DNA of 63,604 bases from a virus, in IMG/VR virus record IMGVR_UViG_3300021368_002416, positions 1 through 63,604 of that record, one strand, 5' to 3'. The notes below the pieces were generated by a model. It did no database searches, had not been told where the DNA came from, and was given only the letters and a program-made list of their open reading frames with translations. Position numbers and translations under genes: made by a program. Below are positions 7,462 to 12,692 of this stretch, in pieces. The number at the start of each line of letters is the position of its first letter. Within the stretch, counting starts at the first letter, position 1.

Positions 7462-7647
7462 TTACTTATTAGGTGAAAAAGATGCAATAAGAGACCCTCC
7501 AAATAACATGCTGATTAAAACACAGAAGAAGATCTCATTAAGAGGATCTGCAAATGGAATTACAGTTTGAACAGTTCCAGTAACCATACCGACTAGGATA
7601 AGTACTGAAATGATTGTAATTAGGAAAGGTTTAATGTTGAATTTCAT
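7462..7647 (-). CDS. Two-helix membrane protein (61 aa)
   Basis: MKFNIKPFLITIISVLILVG and the later FFCVLISMLFGGSLIASF are two transmembrane helices. The start lies 23 nt after the early element at 7670-7701, so this is the first gene of the ligase operon. Function unknown. Confidence 0.65.
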   Translation of the reverse strand: MKFNIKPFLITIISVLILVGMVTGTVQTVIPFADPLNEIFFCVLISMLFGGSLIASFSPNK

Positions 7648-7669
7648 ATCTTTATCTTTTATTACTATA

Positions 7670-7701
7670 CTAATATAAACAAAAAAGCCGACATAAAAAA
7701 A
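7670..7701 (-). promoter_or_regulatory. Early promoter-like element E2
   Basis: TTTTTTTATGTC, 12 nt, TATATTAG. The upstream box overlaps a hairpin, GCCGGCAT/ATGTCGGC, followed by T6, so the terminator of the previous gene and this promoter appear merged into one short module. Confidence 0.7.
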
Positions 7702-7717
7702 TGCCGGCTAAAGTTTT

Positions 7718-7876
7718 TTAACCAAGTGTGTAAAGATCTACGTCATGGGTTGATGTTCTATATTTATGAATCAACAATCCTCCGGTTTTTGTTACCTTCC
7801 ATCCTCTGTTTTCCATTGCGTTCTTAAAAAATAGACTTAAAAAGAATGGTACTTTGTAGTATCTCCAATATTTCAT
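7718..7876 (-). CDS. Hypothetical basic protein (52 aa)
   Basis: MKYWRYYKVPFFLSLFFKNA is followed by a basic C-terminus ending DLYTLG. It is a single-gene unit: an early element lies 26 nt upstream and a terminator-like hairpin directly downstream. Function unknown. Confidence 0.6.
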   Translation of the reverse strand: MKYWRYYKVPFFLSLFFKNAMENRGWKVTKTGGLLIHKYRTSTHDVDLYTLG

Positions 7877-7901
7877 AATGCTTATTGCTTTAATTACAGT
7901 A

Positions 7902-7933
7902 CTAATATAAACAAAAAAGCCGACATAAAAAAA
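7902..7933 (-). promoter_or_regulatory. Early promoter-like element E3
   Basis: TTTTTTTATGTC, 12 nt, TATATTAG, nearly identical to E2, including the GCCGGC hairpin. It precedes the 52-aa gene. Confidence 0.7.
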
Positions 7934-7973
7934 TGCCGGCTAAATTTTTTTACATTTCTCTACCAGAAGTGCA

Positions 7974-8013
7974 TAAAAAAGGAGAGCTAGCTTTACCGAA
8001 GCCATGCTCTCCT
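7974..8013 (-). terminator. Rho-independent terminator
   Basis: AGGAGAGC pairs with GCTCTCC around a loop, followed by TTTTTT on the coding strand. It closes the non-coding RNA unit 8014-8266. Confidence 0.8.
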
Positions 8014-8266
8014 TGTCATCCCGCCGTCGTGGGACCCTCATACTAGTTTGATTTTCCATAGGAACCGGTTGCACCTGTTTGGAACCTTTTTCACGGACAG
8101 ACATTACTGTCACGGTCAAATTGGTAGTCTGCTCTCTCTACCTATAACCAAGCACAAACGTCTTTTGTTTCTAGGGACAATTATGACGCTCTGCTCTGGA
8201 GCCATTCCTAAACCCTCGGTAAAACTGTTCTCTAGTTATTTTTGAGTATTATAACCTTGAACAGAA
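8014..8266 (-). ncRNA. Candidate structured non-coding RNA, late-transcribed
   Basis: About 250 nt between a late promoter-like GATATATA and a strong terminator, with no convincing reading frame. Several local helices are visible, such as GGTAG/CTACC and GACAG/CTGTC, along with TTCC/GGAA. It resembles in position the small stable RNAs (C and D) of the T4 tRNA cluster. No known RNA family was recognised. Confidence 0.5.
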
Positions 8267-8269
8267 TCT

Positions 8270-8277
8270 TATATATC
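8270..8277 (-). promoter_or_regulatory. Late promoter-like GATATATA
   Basis: The same octamer that precedes the tail and head genes lies here, upstream of the non-coding RNA unit. Confidence 0.5.
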
Positions 8278-8314
8278 ATTTAGAAGATTTGTTTCAAGAC
8301 ATATTGGCAAAAAA

Positions 8315-8391
8315 TGGTGGGCCCTGCAGGGCTCGAACCTGCGACCTACTGATTATGAGTCAGTTGCTCTAACCGGCTGAGCTAAGAGCCC
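8315..8391 (-). tRNA. tRNA with CAT anticodon, probably Ile2 (k2C-type)
   Basis: The loop CTCATAA and the elements GGTCGCAGG and TTAGCTCAG resemble bacterial Ile2 rather than elongator Met. The acceptor is GGGCTCT/AGGGCCC, and the 3' ACCA is encoded. Confidence 0.85.
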
Positions 8392-8396
8392 ATTAG

Positions 8397-8470
8397 TGAA
8401 CCAGACAGGATTCGAACCTGTGACCGTCTGCTTAGAAGGCAGATGCTCTATCCAGCTGAGCTACTGGTCC
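8397..8470 (-). tRNA. tRNA-Arg(TCT)
   Basis: Full cloverleaf with loop CTTCTAA and acceptor GGACCAG/CTGGTTC; discriminator A and no encoded CCA. Confidence 0.93.
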
Positions 8471-8484
8471 ATTCATTAAATTTG

Positions 8485-8570
8485 TACTCGAGGACGGGCT
8501 CGAACCGTCACGGACATTACTGCCCAAGGGATTTTAAGTCCCTCGTGTCTACCAATTCCACCACTCGAGC
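8485..8570 (-). tRNA. tRNA-Leu(TAA)
   Basis: Type II tRNA with long variable arm, anticodon stem GGGAC region and loop with TAA, acceptor GCTCGAG/CTCGAGT. Confidence 0.92.
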
Positions 8571-8572
8571 AT

Positions 8573-8810
8573 AAAGGTCCTAATTTCGTTTAGGACCAGG
8601 ACGTGATCGGTTTAGGCTCTCAGCTCTAAACGATCAGCGGCTTATGCCGCTAATGCAAAGTTGTCGTTTGCGTAGATTAACCCACTCTCACTATCGCTAT
8701 CAACCAATGTCAAAAGCCGGTCATCCCCATTGTAATTAATGCCTTTGTGGAGATGGCGGGATTCGAACCCGCGTCCATCGATCCGCCAATAATGGTCATC
8801 GAAGATTAAT
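8573..8810 (-). ncRNA. ssrA: Circularly permuted tmRNA (acceptor piece upstream of tag piece)
   Basis: tmRNA rescues stalled ribosomes together with SmpB. Reading the minus strand, the 3' tRNA-like part comes first: GGACGCGGGTTCGAATC, then CCGCCATCTCCA, ending at 8748. A 19-nt linker (8729-8747) follows, then the 5' part GGGGATGACCGGCTTTTGAC from 8728, then the tag. GGGGATG pairs with CATCTCC to close the acceptor stem across the junction. The tag reading frame (8642-8671) encodes ANDNFALAA and stops in a GCGGC-ATAA-GCCGC hairpin. Two strong hairpins follow, at about 8605-8640 and 8576-8600. No acceptor piece lies after the tag, so the gene is permuted, as in alphaproteobacteria and some cyanobacteria. 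CCA is not encoded. The 5' and 3' limits are approximate. Confidence 0.88.
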
Positions 8811-8813
8811 TTG

Positions 8814-8887
8814 TGGAGAATATCGGAGTCGAACCGATGACCTCCTGCGTGCAAGGCAGGCGCTCTAGCCAGCTGAGCTAATTCCCC
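8814..8887 (-). tRNA. tRNA-Ala(TGC)
   Basis: Loop CTTGCAC, acceptor GGGGAAT/ATTCTCC, discriminator A. It lies directly upstream of the tmRNA acceptor piece. Confidence 0.93.
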
Positions 8888-8894
8888 ATTTAGT

Positions 8895-8972
8895 TGGCGG
8901 TCTGGACGAGACTCGAACTCGCGACCCCTTGCGTGACAGGCAAGTATTCTAACCAAACTGAACTACCAGACC
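8895..8972 (-). tRNA. tRNA-Asp(GTC)
   Basis: Loop CTGTCAC; acceptor GGTCTGG/CCAGACC with discriminator G and encoded CCA. Confidence 0.93.
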
Positions 8973-9240
8973 AAATTACACTTAGCGAGATTGACTAAGC
9001 TAGATTTTAACGGTTTTCTTTCCTCTTGAATTAAACCATTAGTGTCTTACCACATAAAAACAAGTCAAGCTTTTGGGAGGCTCTGCTACCTGCCTTGATT
9101 CCCATTCCCAGTATTTTAATCTTAAAGACCAGCTACTACCTGTCTGATAGTCTTTCCTTCAATAAGAATTTCAGTTGCCACCTGGGCATTAACTGAGGTA
9201 TGTTAATGTTACCTAAACATCCAAGTATCTCTAACTTGGC
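8973..9240 (-). ncRNA. Spacer with possible structured RNA
   Basis: About 270 nt without a tRNA or a credible gene. On the minus strand I see hairpins CTTAG/CTAAG, AGGTA/TACCT, CCAAG/CTTGG and an AAAGAC/GTCTTT pair enclosing a longer segment. It lies inside a continuous tRNA transcript, so it would be transcribed. It may be a stable RNA or only a processed spacer. Confidence 0.35.
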
Positions 9241-9241
9241 T

Positions 9242-9331
9242 TGGCGGAAGGGGTGGGATTCGAACCCACGGTACGCTTTCACGTACGCCGGTTTTCAAGA
9301 CCGGTCTCGTAAACCACTTGAGTACCCTTCC
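9242..9331 (-). tRNA. tRNA-Ser(TGA)
   Basis: Type II, anticodon stem CCGGT/ACCGG with TGA, acceptor GGAAGGG/CCCTTCC, discriminator G, encoded CCA. Confidence 0.93.
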
Positions 9332-9335
9332 AATG

Positions 9336-9418
9336 ATAGTGACCGTTTAACCCTCGGATTACAGGTGTTAAAATCACTAGGTCCAAGAATACTATTCTTG
9401 GAGGGGTTCATCCGATTT
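9336..9418 (-). ncRNA. Small hairpin RNA between tRNAs
   Basis: A perfect hairpin, CCAAGAATA/TATTCTTGG, is enclosed by CGGAT/ATCCG, giving a closed two-stem fold of about 60 nt. No tRNA signature. Function unknown. Confidence 0.35.
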
Positions 9419-9420
9419 AG

Positions 9421-9494
9421 TTGCGGGAGACGGACTCGAACCGCCGACCTCGAGCTTATGAGGCTCGCGAGCTACCAACTGCTACCATCCCGCT
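9421..9494 (-). tRNA. Initiator-like tRNA-fMet(CAT)
   Basis: GGTAGCTCG, CTCATAA and AGGTCGGCGG follow the bacterial initiator pattern. The acceptor leaves position 1 (A) opposite position 72 (A), an unpaired 1-72 position, which is the hallmark of formylated initiators. The anticodon stem is CGAGC/GCTCG, not the three G-C pairs usual for initiators, so the call is strong but not certain. Confidence 0.75.
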
Positions 9495-9499
9495 ATGTT

Positions 9500-9575
9500 T
9501 GGAGCCTTCTGAGGGACTTGAACCCACGACCTGCTGATTACAAATCAGCTGCTCTACCAGCTGAGCTAAGAAGGC
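9500..9575 (-). tRNA. tRNA-Thr(TGT)
   Basis: Loop TTTGTAA, acceptor GCCTTCT/AGAAGGC, discriminator T, encoded CCA. Confidence 0.93.
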
Positions 9576-9582
9576 AAAAGGG

Positions 9583-9646
9583 GGACTTAGAACCTTGGTC
9601 TTATGCAACCTAGGATTTTCTGCAGCCTGTTCATAGTCCCCAGTAA
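9583..9646 (-). pseudogene. Degenerate tRNA-like element
   Basis: A perfect 7-bp acceptor (GGGGACT/AGTCCCC) encloses only about 61 nt. There is no proper T arm (the GGTTC remnant lacks its stem) and no clear anticodon arm. It could be a decayed tRNA or a minimal structured RNA kept in the cluster. Confidence 0.4.
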
Positions 9647-9651
9647 AATTG

Positions 9652-9724
9652 AGCAGAAGACGAGATTCGAACTCGCAACTTCCAGCTTGGAAGGCTGGCG
9701 CTCTACCAATTGAGTTACTTCTGC
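9652..9724 (-). tRNA. tRNA-Gly(TCC)
   Basis: Acceptor GCAGAAG/CTTCTGC, anticodon stem CCAGC/GCTGG with TCC, discriminator T. Confidence 0.93.
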
Positions 9725-9731
9725 CAAATAG

Positions 9732-9813
9732 TGCGGATGAAAGGACTCGAACCTTCACGCGATAAAGCACTAGTGCCTAAAACTAGCGTGTCTACCAATT
9801 TCACCACATCCGC
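9732..9813 (-). tRNA. tRNA-Leu(TAG)
   Basis: Type II tRNA, anticodon stem CTAGT/ACTAG with TAG, acceptor GCGGATG/CATCCGC. Confidence 0.92.
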
Positions 9814-9820
9814 ATATTTG

Positions 9821-9892
9821 TAGCCCCTAGGAGAATCGAACTCCTCTTTCTAGGATGAAAACCTAACGTCCTAACCGATAGACGAAGGGGCC
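9821..9892 (-). tRNA. tRNA-Glu(TTC)
   Basis: Loop TTTTCAT, acceptor GGCCCCT/AGGGGCT, discriminator A. First tRNA after early element E4. Confidence 0.92.
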
Positions 9893-9935
9893 ATGGTGCC
9901 AATATGTCAAAGAACTTCTTCTTTTAATTATATTG

Positions 9936-9968
9936 CTAATATAAACAAAGTTTTTTAAACCTGAAAAT
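9936..9968 (-). promoter_or_regulatory. Early promoter-like element E4 in the tRNA cluster
   Basis: An upstream box CAGGTTTA is followed by 12 nt and TATATTAG. It lies about 45 nt before the tRNA-Glu block. Confidence 0.6.
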
Positions 9969-9986
9969 ATTTTGCAACTTTTTTTG

Positions 9987-10060
9987 CTCTTCCTCTTGGG
10001 CTCGAACCAAGGACCCTCTGATTAACAGTCAGATGCTCTAACCAACTGAGCTAAGGAAGA
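9987..10060 (-). tRNA. tRNA-Asn(GTT)
   Basis: Loop CTGTTAA, acceptor TCTTCCT/AGGAAGA, discriminator G. Confidence 0.93.
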
Positions 10061-10094
10061 ATGTGAGTATTATATAACCCTTTTCCTAAATTGT

Positions 10095-10556
10095 TTATTG
10101 AATCGTATCGGAATCTAAGATTACTACGTCTGGAATAACGATCGGTCTTATTTCAATATGGTCCTCTTGTCCTCTAACTGGCTTTTGAGTGTAGCAGTAG
10201 ATTGGGTGGCCGTCCATATCATAGTAAAAGTATTCCTTCGTTGTTGGATCTAAGAATGCCCTGTAGATACCATTATTTTCATCAACATAGATAATTTTAC
10301 CCGTTTCTGTGTCCGATCTGAGGCCGATGGAAAAGCTTTTACCTTTATTAGCCCTTGCCTCTTCGTAATCTTTAATGTGTTGTTCGATCTTTTCCATTGA
10401 TTCATTAATTTGTTGATATTGATGAACTAATTTATTAAGATCGCTGGCATAATTAATTACAGGGCGCACATAGCTAATCAGGGTTATCAGTGCCCCGATT
10501 GCAGTGATTACAAAGATCACGTTGCTTGCCTTGTCTTTAAATACCTTAAATGCCAT
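10095..10556 (-). CDS. Membrane-anchored coiled-coil protein in the tRNA cluster (153 aa)
   Basis: The N-terminus NVIFVITAIGALITLISYV is one transmembrane helix. A coiled coil follows (QQINESMEKIEQHIKDYEEA), then a beta-rich soluble domain (GKIIYVDENNGIYRAFLDPT). It is the only sizeable protein gene among the tRNAs. A late promoter-like GATATATA lies only 5 nt before the ATG, which would give a leaderless or nearly leaderless transcript. The topology suggests an inner-membrane protein with a large domain on one side, possibly a lysis or superinfection factor, but nothing identifies it. Confidence 0.75.
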   Translation of the reverse strand: MAFKVFKDKASNVIFVITAIGALITLISYVRPVINYASDLNKLVHQYQQINESMEKIEQHIKDYEEARANKGKSFSIGLRSDTETGKIIYVDENNGIYRAFLDPTTKEYFYYDMDGHPIYCYTQKPVRGQEDHIEIRPIVIPDVVILDSDTIQ

Positions 10557-10560
10557 ACAT

Positions 10561-10568
10561 TATATATC
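10561..10568 (-). promoter_or_regulatory. Late promoter-like GATATATA
   Basis: The octamer ends 5 nt before the ATG of the 153-aa membrane protein, so transcription would begin at or next to the start codon. Confidence 0.5.
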
Positions 10569-10578
10569 ATTCAGTTTG

Positions 10579-10652
10579 AGGCGAAGGTTGGATTCGAACC
10601 AACGAATAACGGGTTTGCAAGCCGCTCCCTTCGACCGCTTGGGTACTTCGCC
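10579..10652 (-). tRNA. tRNA-Cys(GCA)
   Basis: AGCGG...CCGTT surrounds TTGCAAA, as in bacterial tRNA-Cys, with one C-C mismatch closing the loop. Acceptor GGCGAAG/CTTCGCC, discriminator T. Confidence 0.88.
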
Positions 10653-10654
10653 AA

Positions 10655-10732
10655 TGGGGTGAATGATGGGGTTCGAACCCACGACCTCTGGAACCACAAT
10701 CCAGCGCTCTAACCAGCTGAGCTACAATCACC
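10655..10732 (-). tRNA. tRNA-His(GTG)
   Basis: Extra 5' G (G-1) opposite C73, loop TTGTGGT, one T-T mismatch in the acceptor, encoded CCA. Confidence 0.9.
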
Positions 10733-10736
10733 ATAT

Positions 10737-10813
10737 TGGTTGGAAAGGGCGGGCTCGAACCGCCGACCTCTACATTATCAGTGTAGCGCTCTAACCAACT
10801 GAGCTACATTCCA
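10737..10813 (-). tRNA. tRNA-Ile(GAT)
   Basis: Loop CTGATAA, acceptor TGGAATG/CTTTCCA with one mismatch, discriminator A, encoded CCA. Confidence 0.92.
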
Positions 10814-10820
10814 ATTTTTG

Positions 10821-10894
10821 TCGGGTAAGCAGGATTCGAACCTGCGACCCCCTGGTCCCAAACCAGGTGCGCTACCGGACTGCGCCATTACCCG
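10821..10894 (-). tRNA. tRNA-Pro(TGG)
   Basis: Anticodon stem CCTGG/CCAGG with TGG, acceptor CGGGTAA/TTACCCG. Confidence 0.93.
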
Positions 10895-10969
10895 TGGTCC
10901 GTATTTAGGGATATTTCTTAACCACCTCCTCAGCTCGGCAGCGGACATATCTGTCTCGTCTCGGTGGTA

Positions 10970-11050
10970 AATACTTCATAGTAGGATTCGAACCTACACC
11001 TAGCCTTACATTCTAGACTGCAGTACTAGTGCCAACTTTTCCAGAAGCAT
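10970..11050 (-). ncRNA. Aberrant tRNA-like RNA 1
   Basis: The acceptor ATGCTTC/GAAGTAT and T arm GTAGG-TTCGAAT-CCTAC are intact. The 5' half is about 8 nt too long and has no regular D arm. A CTAG/CTAG hairpin with ATGTAAG in its loop could present GTA, but a canonical tRNA-Tyr(GTA) exists at 11801, so this may be a decoy or a decaying duplicate. Confidence 0.5.
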
Positions 11051-11053
11051 TTG

Positions 11054-11126
11054 TGGATTTGGACAGAATCGAACTGCCGACACGAGGATCTTCAATCCTC
11101 TGCTCTACCAACTGAGCTACAAATCC
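11054..11126 (-). tRNA. tRNA-Phe(GAA)
   Basis: Anticodon stem GAGGA/TCCTC with GAA, acceptor GGATTTG/CAAATCC, discriminator A. Confidence 0.94.
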
Positions 11127-11131
11127 AAACT

Positions 11132-11235
11132 CGTTCTATTGTGGGACTCGAACCCACATCCAGCCTCTCTGTTACTCTGTTCTACAGAGCATTCGGATTC
11201 GAACCGAAGTGTTGCCTAATTACACCAAATAGAAC
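11132..11235 (-). ncRNA. Aberrant tRNA-like RNA 2 (about 104 nt, two T-arm-like hairpins)
   Basis: A perfect acceptor GTTCTAT/ATAGAAC, a good D arm (GTGT/ACAC) and a normal 3' T arm (GTGGG-TTCGAGT-CCCAC) are present. In the anticodon position sits a hairpin, TTCGG-TTCGAAT-CCGAA, which itself looks like a T arm and would present CGA. An unusually long variable region holds a 6-bp hairpin, CTCTGT/ACAGAG. It may be a type II Ser(CGA)-like tRNA or a non-translating mimic. Confidence 0.5.
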
Positions 11236-11239
11236 TTTG

Positions 11240-11313
11240 TACACCAGGAAGGATTCGAACCCTCAACCCCTTGATCCGTAGTCAAGTACTCTATCCAGTT
11301 GAGCTACTAGTGT
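11240..11313 (-). tRNA. tRNA-Arg(ACG)
   Basis: Loop CTACGGA; reading of CGN codons would need host A34-to-inosine editing. Acceptor ACACTAG/CTGGTGT. Confidence 0.9.
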
Positions 11314-11492
11314 ATGGCGGGCCGGCTTTTTGTGATGGAAACTCGCCCACGAAACCATTTTTTAACACCTCTTGGCAACCTACCAATTAAAAACACAACT
11401 CTATCTCCTTTGAGTGTTCAGGGTTGACATTGCCATTTTTCAGGTATTCTTACATATCCATGCTCCCTTAGTTGCGTTACAGGTGTATTTAG
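11314..11492 (-). ncRNA. Spacer with possible structured RNA
   Basis: About 180 nt with no tRNA. Minus-strand helices include ACACTC/GAG(T)TGTGT, TTGG/CCAA and ATGG/CCAT, along with a G/C-rich stretch near GCCGGCCCGCC. Two ATG codons occur, but no frame of useful length. Kept as a possible stable RNA within the cluster. Confidence 0.3.
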
Positions 11493-11567
11493 TGGCGGGA
11501 GTGGGACTCGAACCCACGTCATTCGGCTTATGAGACCGAGCTGGAACCACCTCCAGTCCATCCCGCT
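11493..11567 (-). tRNA. tRNA-Met(CAT), third CAT tRNA
   Basis: Anticodon stem TCGGT/GCCGA with CTCATAA loop and a 5-bp D stem CTGGA/TCCAG. The acceptor core GCGGGA/TCCCGC is clear, with position 1 (A) opposite C. With an Ile2-like and an initiator-like CAT tRNA already present, elongator Met is the likeliest role, but the unpaired end leaves some doubt. Confidence 0.8.
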
Positions 11568-11573
11568 ATATTG

Positions 11574-11648
11574 TGGGAAATATAGGATTCGAACCTATGA
11601 CCCCTTGCTTGTAAGGCAAGTGCTCTGAACCAACTGAGCTAATTTCCC
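11574..11648 (-). tRNA. tRNA-Val(TAC)
   Basis: Anticodon stem CTTGC/GCAAG with TAC, acceptor GGGAAAT/ATTTCCC, discriminator A. Confidence 0.93.
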
Positions 11649-11651
11649 GTT

Positions 11652-11742
11652 TGCTAGGGCAGGATTCGATACCTGCACGAAATGCCTCCACTCGAGTTGG
11701 ACATTTTACGGAAGTCCGCACCTCTATCTTGGGCTACCTAGC
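11652..11742 (-). ncRNA. Aberrant tRNA-like RNA 3
   Basis: The acceptor GCTAGG/CCTAGC and a T arm GCAGG/CCTGC are present, but the T loop has eight nt (TATCGAAT) instead of seven. The anticodon region offers GGAC/GTCC with an 11-nt loop. A long variable arm contains TCCA/TGGA. Length (91 nt) fits a type II tRNA, yet no convincing anticodon can be read. Confidence 0.45.
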
Positions 11743-11800
11743 GCTTTGCAAAATTTCTATGGTAGTGGCACCTTTACGCGGCCAATTGCTCTACTTGCGA

Positions 11801-11886
11801 TGGTTGGAGAGGAGGGACTCGAACCCCCAAGGTCGTGAGACGGCAGATTTACAGTCTGCTGAGCCAACCAATTGCTCAACTCTCCA
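11801..11886 (-). tRNA. tRNA-Tyr(GTA)
   Basis: Type II tRNA, anticodon stem GCAGA/TCTGC with CTGTAAA loop, acceptor TGGAGAG/CTCTCCA, encoded CCA. Confidence 0.93.
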
Positions 11887-11893
11887 TTATTTG

Positions 11894-11966
11894 TGACCCC
11901 TCAGGGGCTCGAACCCTGGACTCTCACATTAAAAGTGTGATACTCTACCAACTGAGTTAAGAGGTC
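11894..11966 (-). tRNA. tRNA-Lys(TTT)
   Basis: Loop CTTTTAA, acceptor GACCTCT/AGGGGTC, discriminator A. Confidence 0.94.
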
Positions 11967-11970
11967 AAAT

Positions 11971-12060
11971 ATAGATGAATAGAGGATTCGAACCTCGCTA
12001 CAATTTAACTCCATTATAACAACCTGAATTGAACAGGCCACGACCAACTCGCTTCATCTA
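11971..12060 (-). ncRNA. Aberrant tRNA-like RNA 4
   Basis: An 8-bp acceptor (TAGATGAA/TTCATCTA) and a good T arm (GAGG-TTCGAAT-CCTC) are present. GCCTG-TTCAATT-CAGGT could act as an anticodon arm presenting CAA (Leu), but the D region is about 4 nt short and the variable region is AT-rich and lacks a clear arm. Confidence 0.5.
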
Positions 12061-12064
12061 TTAG

Positions 12065-12135
12065 TTGTCCCGCAGAGACTCGAACTCCAATCTTCTGGAC
12101 CAAAACCAGACGTGCTGCCATTACACCACAGGACA
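12065..12135 (-). tRNA. tRNA-Gln(TTG)
   Basis: Anticodon stem TCTGG/CCAGA with TTG, acceptor TGTCCTG/CGGGACA, discriminator A. Confidence 0.92.
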
Positions 12136-12176
12136 ATTTTACCAATATGTCAAAGAACTAATCTTTAATTACAGTG

Positions 12177-12208
12177 CTAATATAAAAATTATATCTGACA
12201 CTGAAAAA
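12177..12208 (-). promoter_or_regulatory. Early promoter-like element E5
   Basis: TTTTTCAGTGTC, 12 nt, TATATTAG, about 42 nt before the tRNA-Gln block. Confidence 0.6.
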
Positions 12209-12238
12209 CTTTTTTACAACTTTTTTCAAAGTTTTTTG

Positions 12239-12325
12239 CGGAAAGTAGAGGATTCGAACCTCTGGATCCCTATCGAGATCAACTCCTTAGCAGGGAGCCA
12301 CAATCGACCGCTCTGTCAACTTTCC
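12239..12325 (-). tRNA. tRNA-Ser(GCT)
   Basis: Type II tRNA, anticodon stem GCTCC/GGAGT with GCT, acceptor GGAAAGT/ACTTTCC, discriminator G. Confidence 0.92.
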
Positions 12326-12331
12326 AATTTG

Positions 12332-12402
12332 CACGTCCACAAGGATTCGAACCCTGATCAACGGTTTTGGAGACCGCTATTCTACCATTGAACTATGGAC
12401 GT
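12332..12402 (-). tRNA. tRNA-Trp(CCA)
   Basis: Anticodon stem GCGGT/ACCGT region with CTCCAAA, acceptor ACGTCCA/TGGACGT, discriminator G. First tRNA of the cluster in transcription order. Confidence 0.93.
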
Positions 12403-12433
12403 ATGTAAAGAACATTGTTTTCTAATTGTTATG

Positions 12434-12465
12434 CTAATATAAACATTATTTTTTGAACCGGAAAA
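12434..12465 (-). promoter_or_regulatory. Early promoter-like element E6, head of the tRNA cluster
   Basis: CCGGTTCA, 12 nt, TATATTAG, about 32 nt before tRNA-Trp. With E4 and E5 it splits the cluster into three separately started blocks. Confidence 0.6.
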
Positions 12466-12483
12466 CTTTTACTAAAAAAGTTC

Positions 12484-12516
12484 AAAAAAAATGGGTCCCA
12501 ATTTCTTGGAACCCAT
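12484..12516 (-). terminator. Rho-independent terminator
   Basis: ATGGGTTCC/GGGACCCAT hairpin followed by T8 on the coding strand. It closes the 31-aa unit. Confidence 0.85.
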
Positions 12517-12542
12517 GTTAAATTAGATATGTTAAAAATATA

Positions 12543-12638
12543 CTACATCTTAACGGCAACACGGGTTCCATCCTGGCAAGGACTCCAATCCTTAACCAGT
12601 TGAATATAAAACGGAATATGTGTTACGTTTAGTTGCAT
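12543..12638 (-). CDS. Small late protein (31 aa)
   Basis: The frame MQLNVTHIPFYIQLVKDWSP ends TRVAVKM. It stands alone between a late GATATATA 22 nt upstream and a strong terminator downstream, which supports a real monocistronic gene despite its size. Function unknown. Confidence 0.5.
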   Translation of the reverse strand: MQLNVTHIPFYIQLVKDWSPCQDGTRVAVKM

Positions 12639-12659
12639 TGTTTTCTAATTTTTAGGTAG

Positions 12660-12667
12660 TATATATC
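12660..12667 (-). promoter_or_regulatory. Late promoter-like GATATATA
   Basis: 22 nt before the 31-aa gene, the same spacing as before structural genes. Confidence 0.55.
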
Positions 12668-12692
12668 ACCTAATCTTAAAAAGTTTCAAATT

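Noticed and set aside
8014-8266. 65-codon plus-strand frame opposite the non-coding RNA
   Set aside because: It is antisense to a well-delimited transcription unit and has no leader or family resemblance.
8642-8956. 104-codon minus-strand open frame
   Set aside because: It runs through tRNA-Asp, tRNA-Ala and the tmRNA; only its last nine codons (the tag) are meaningful.
9200-12391. Several plus-strand open frames of 76-137 codons in the RNA cluster
   Set aside because: They are antisense to tRNA genes and their sequences are tRNA complements (repeated DSNPQ/ CGRRTRTAD-like strings).
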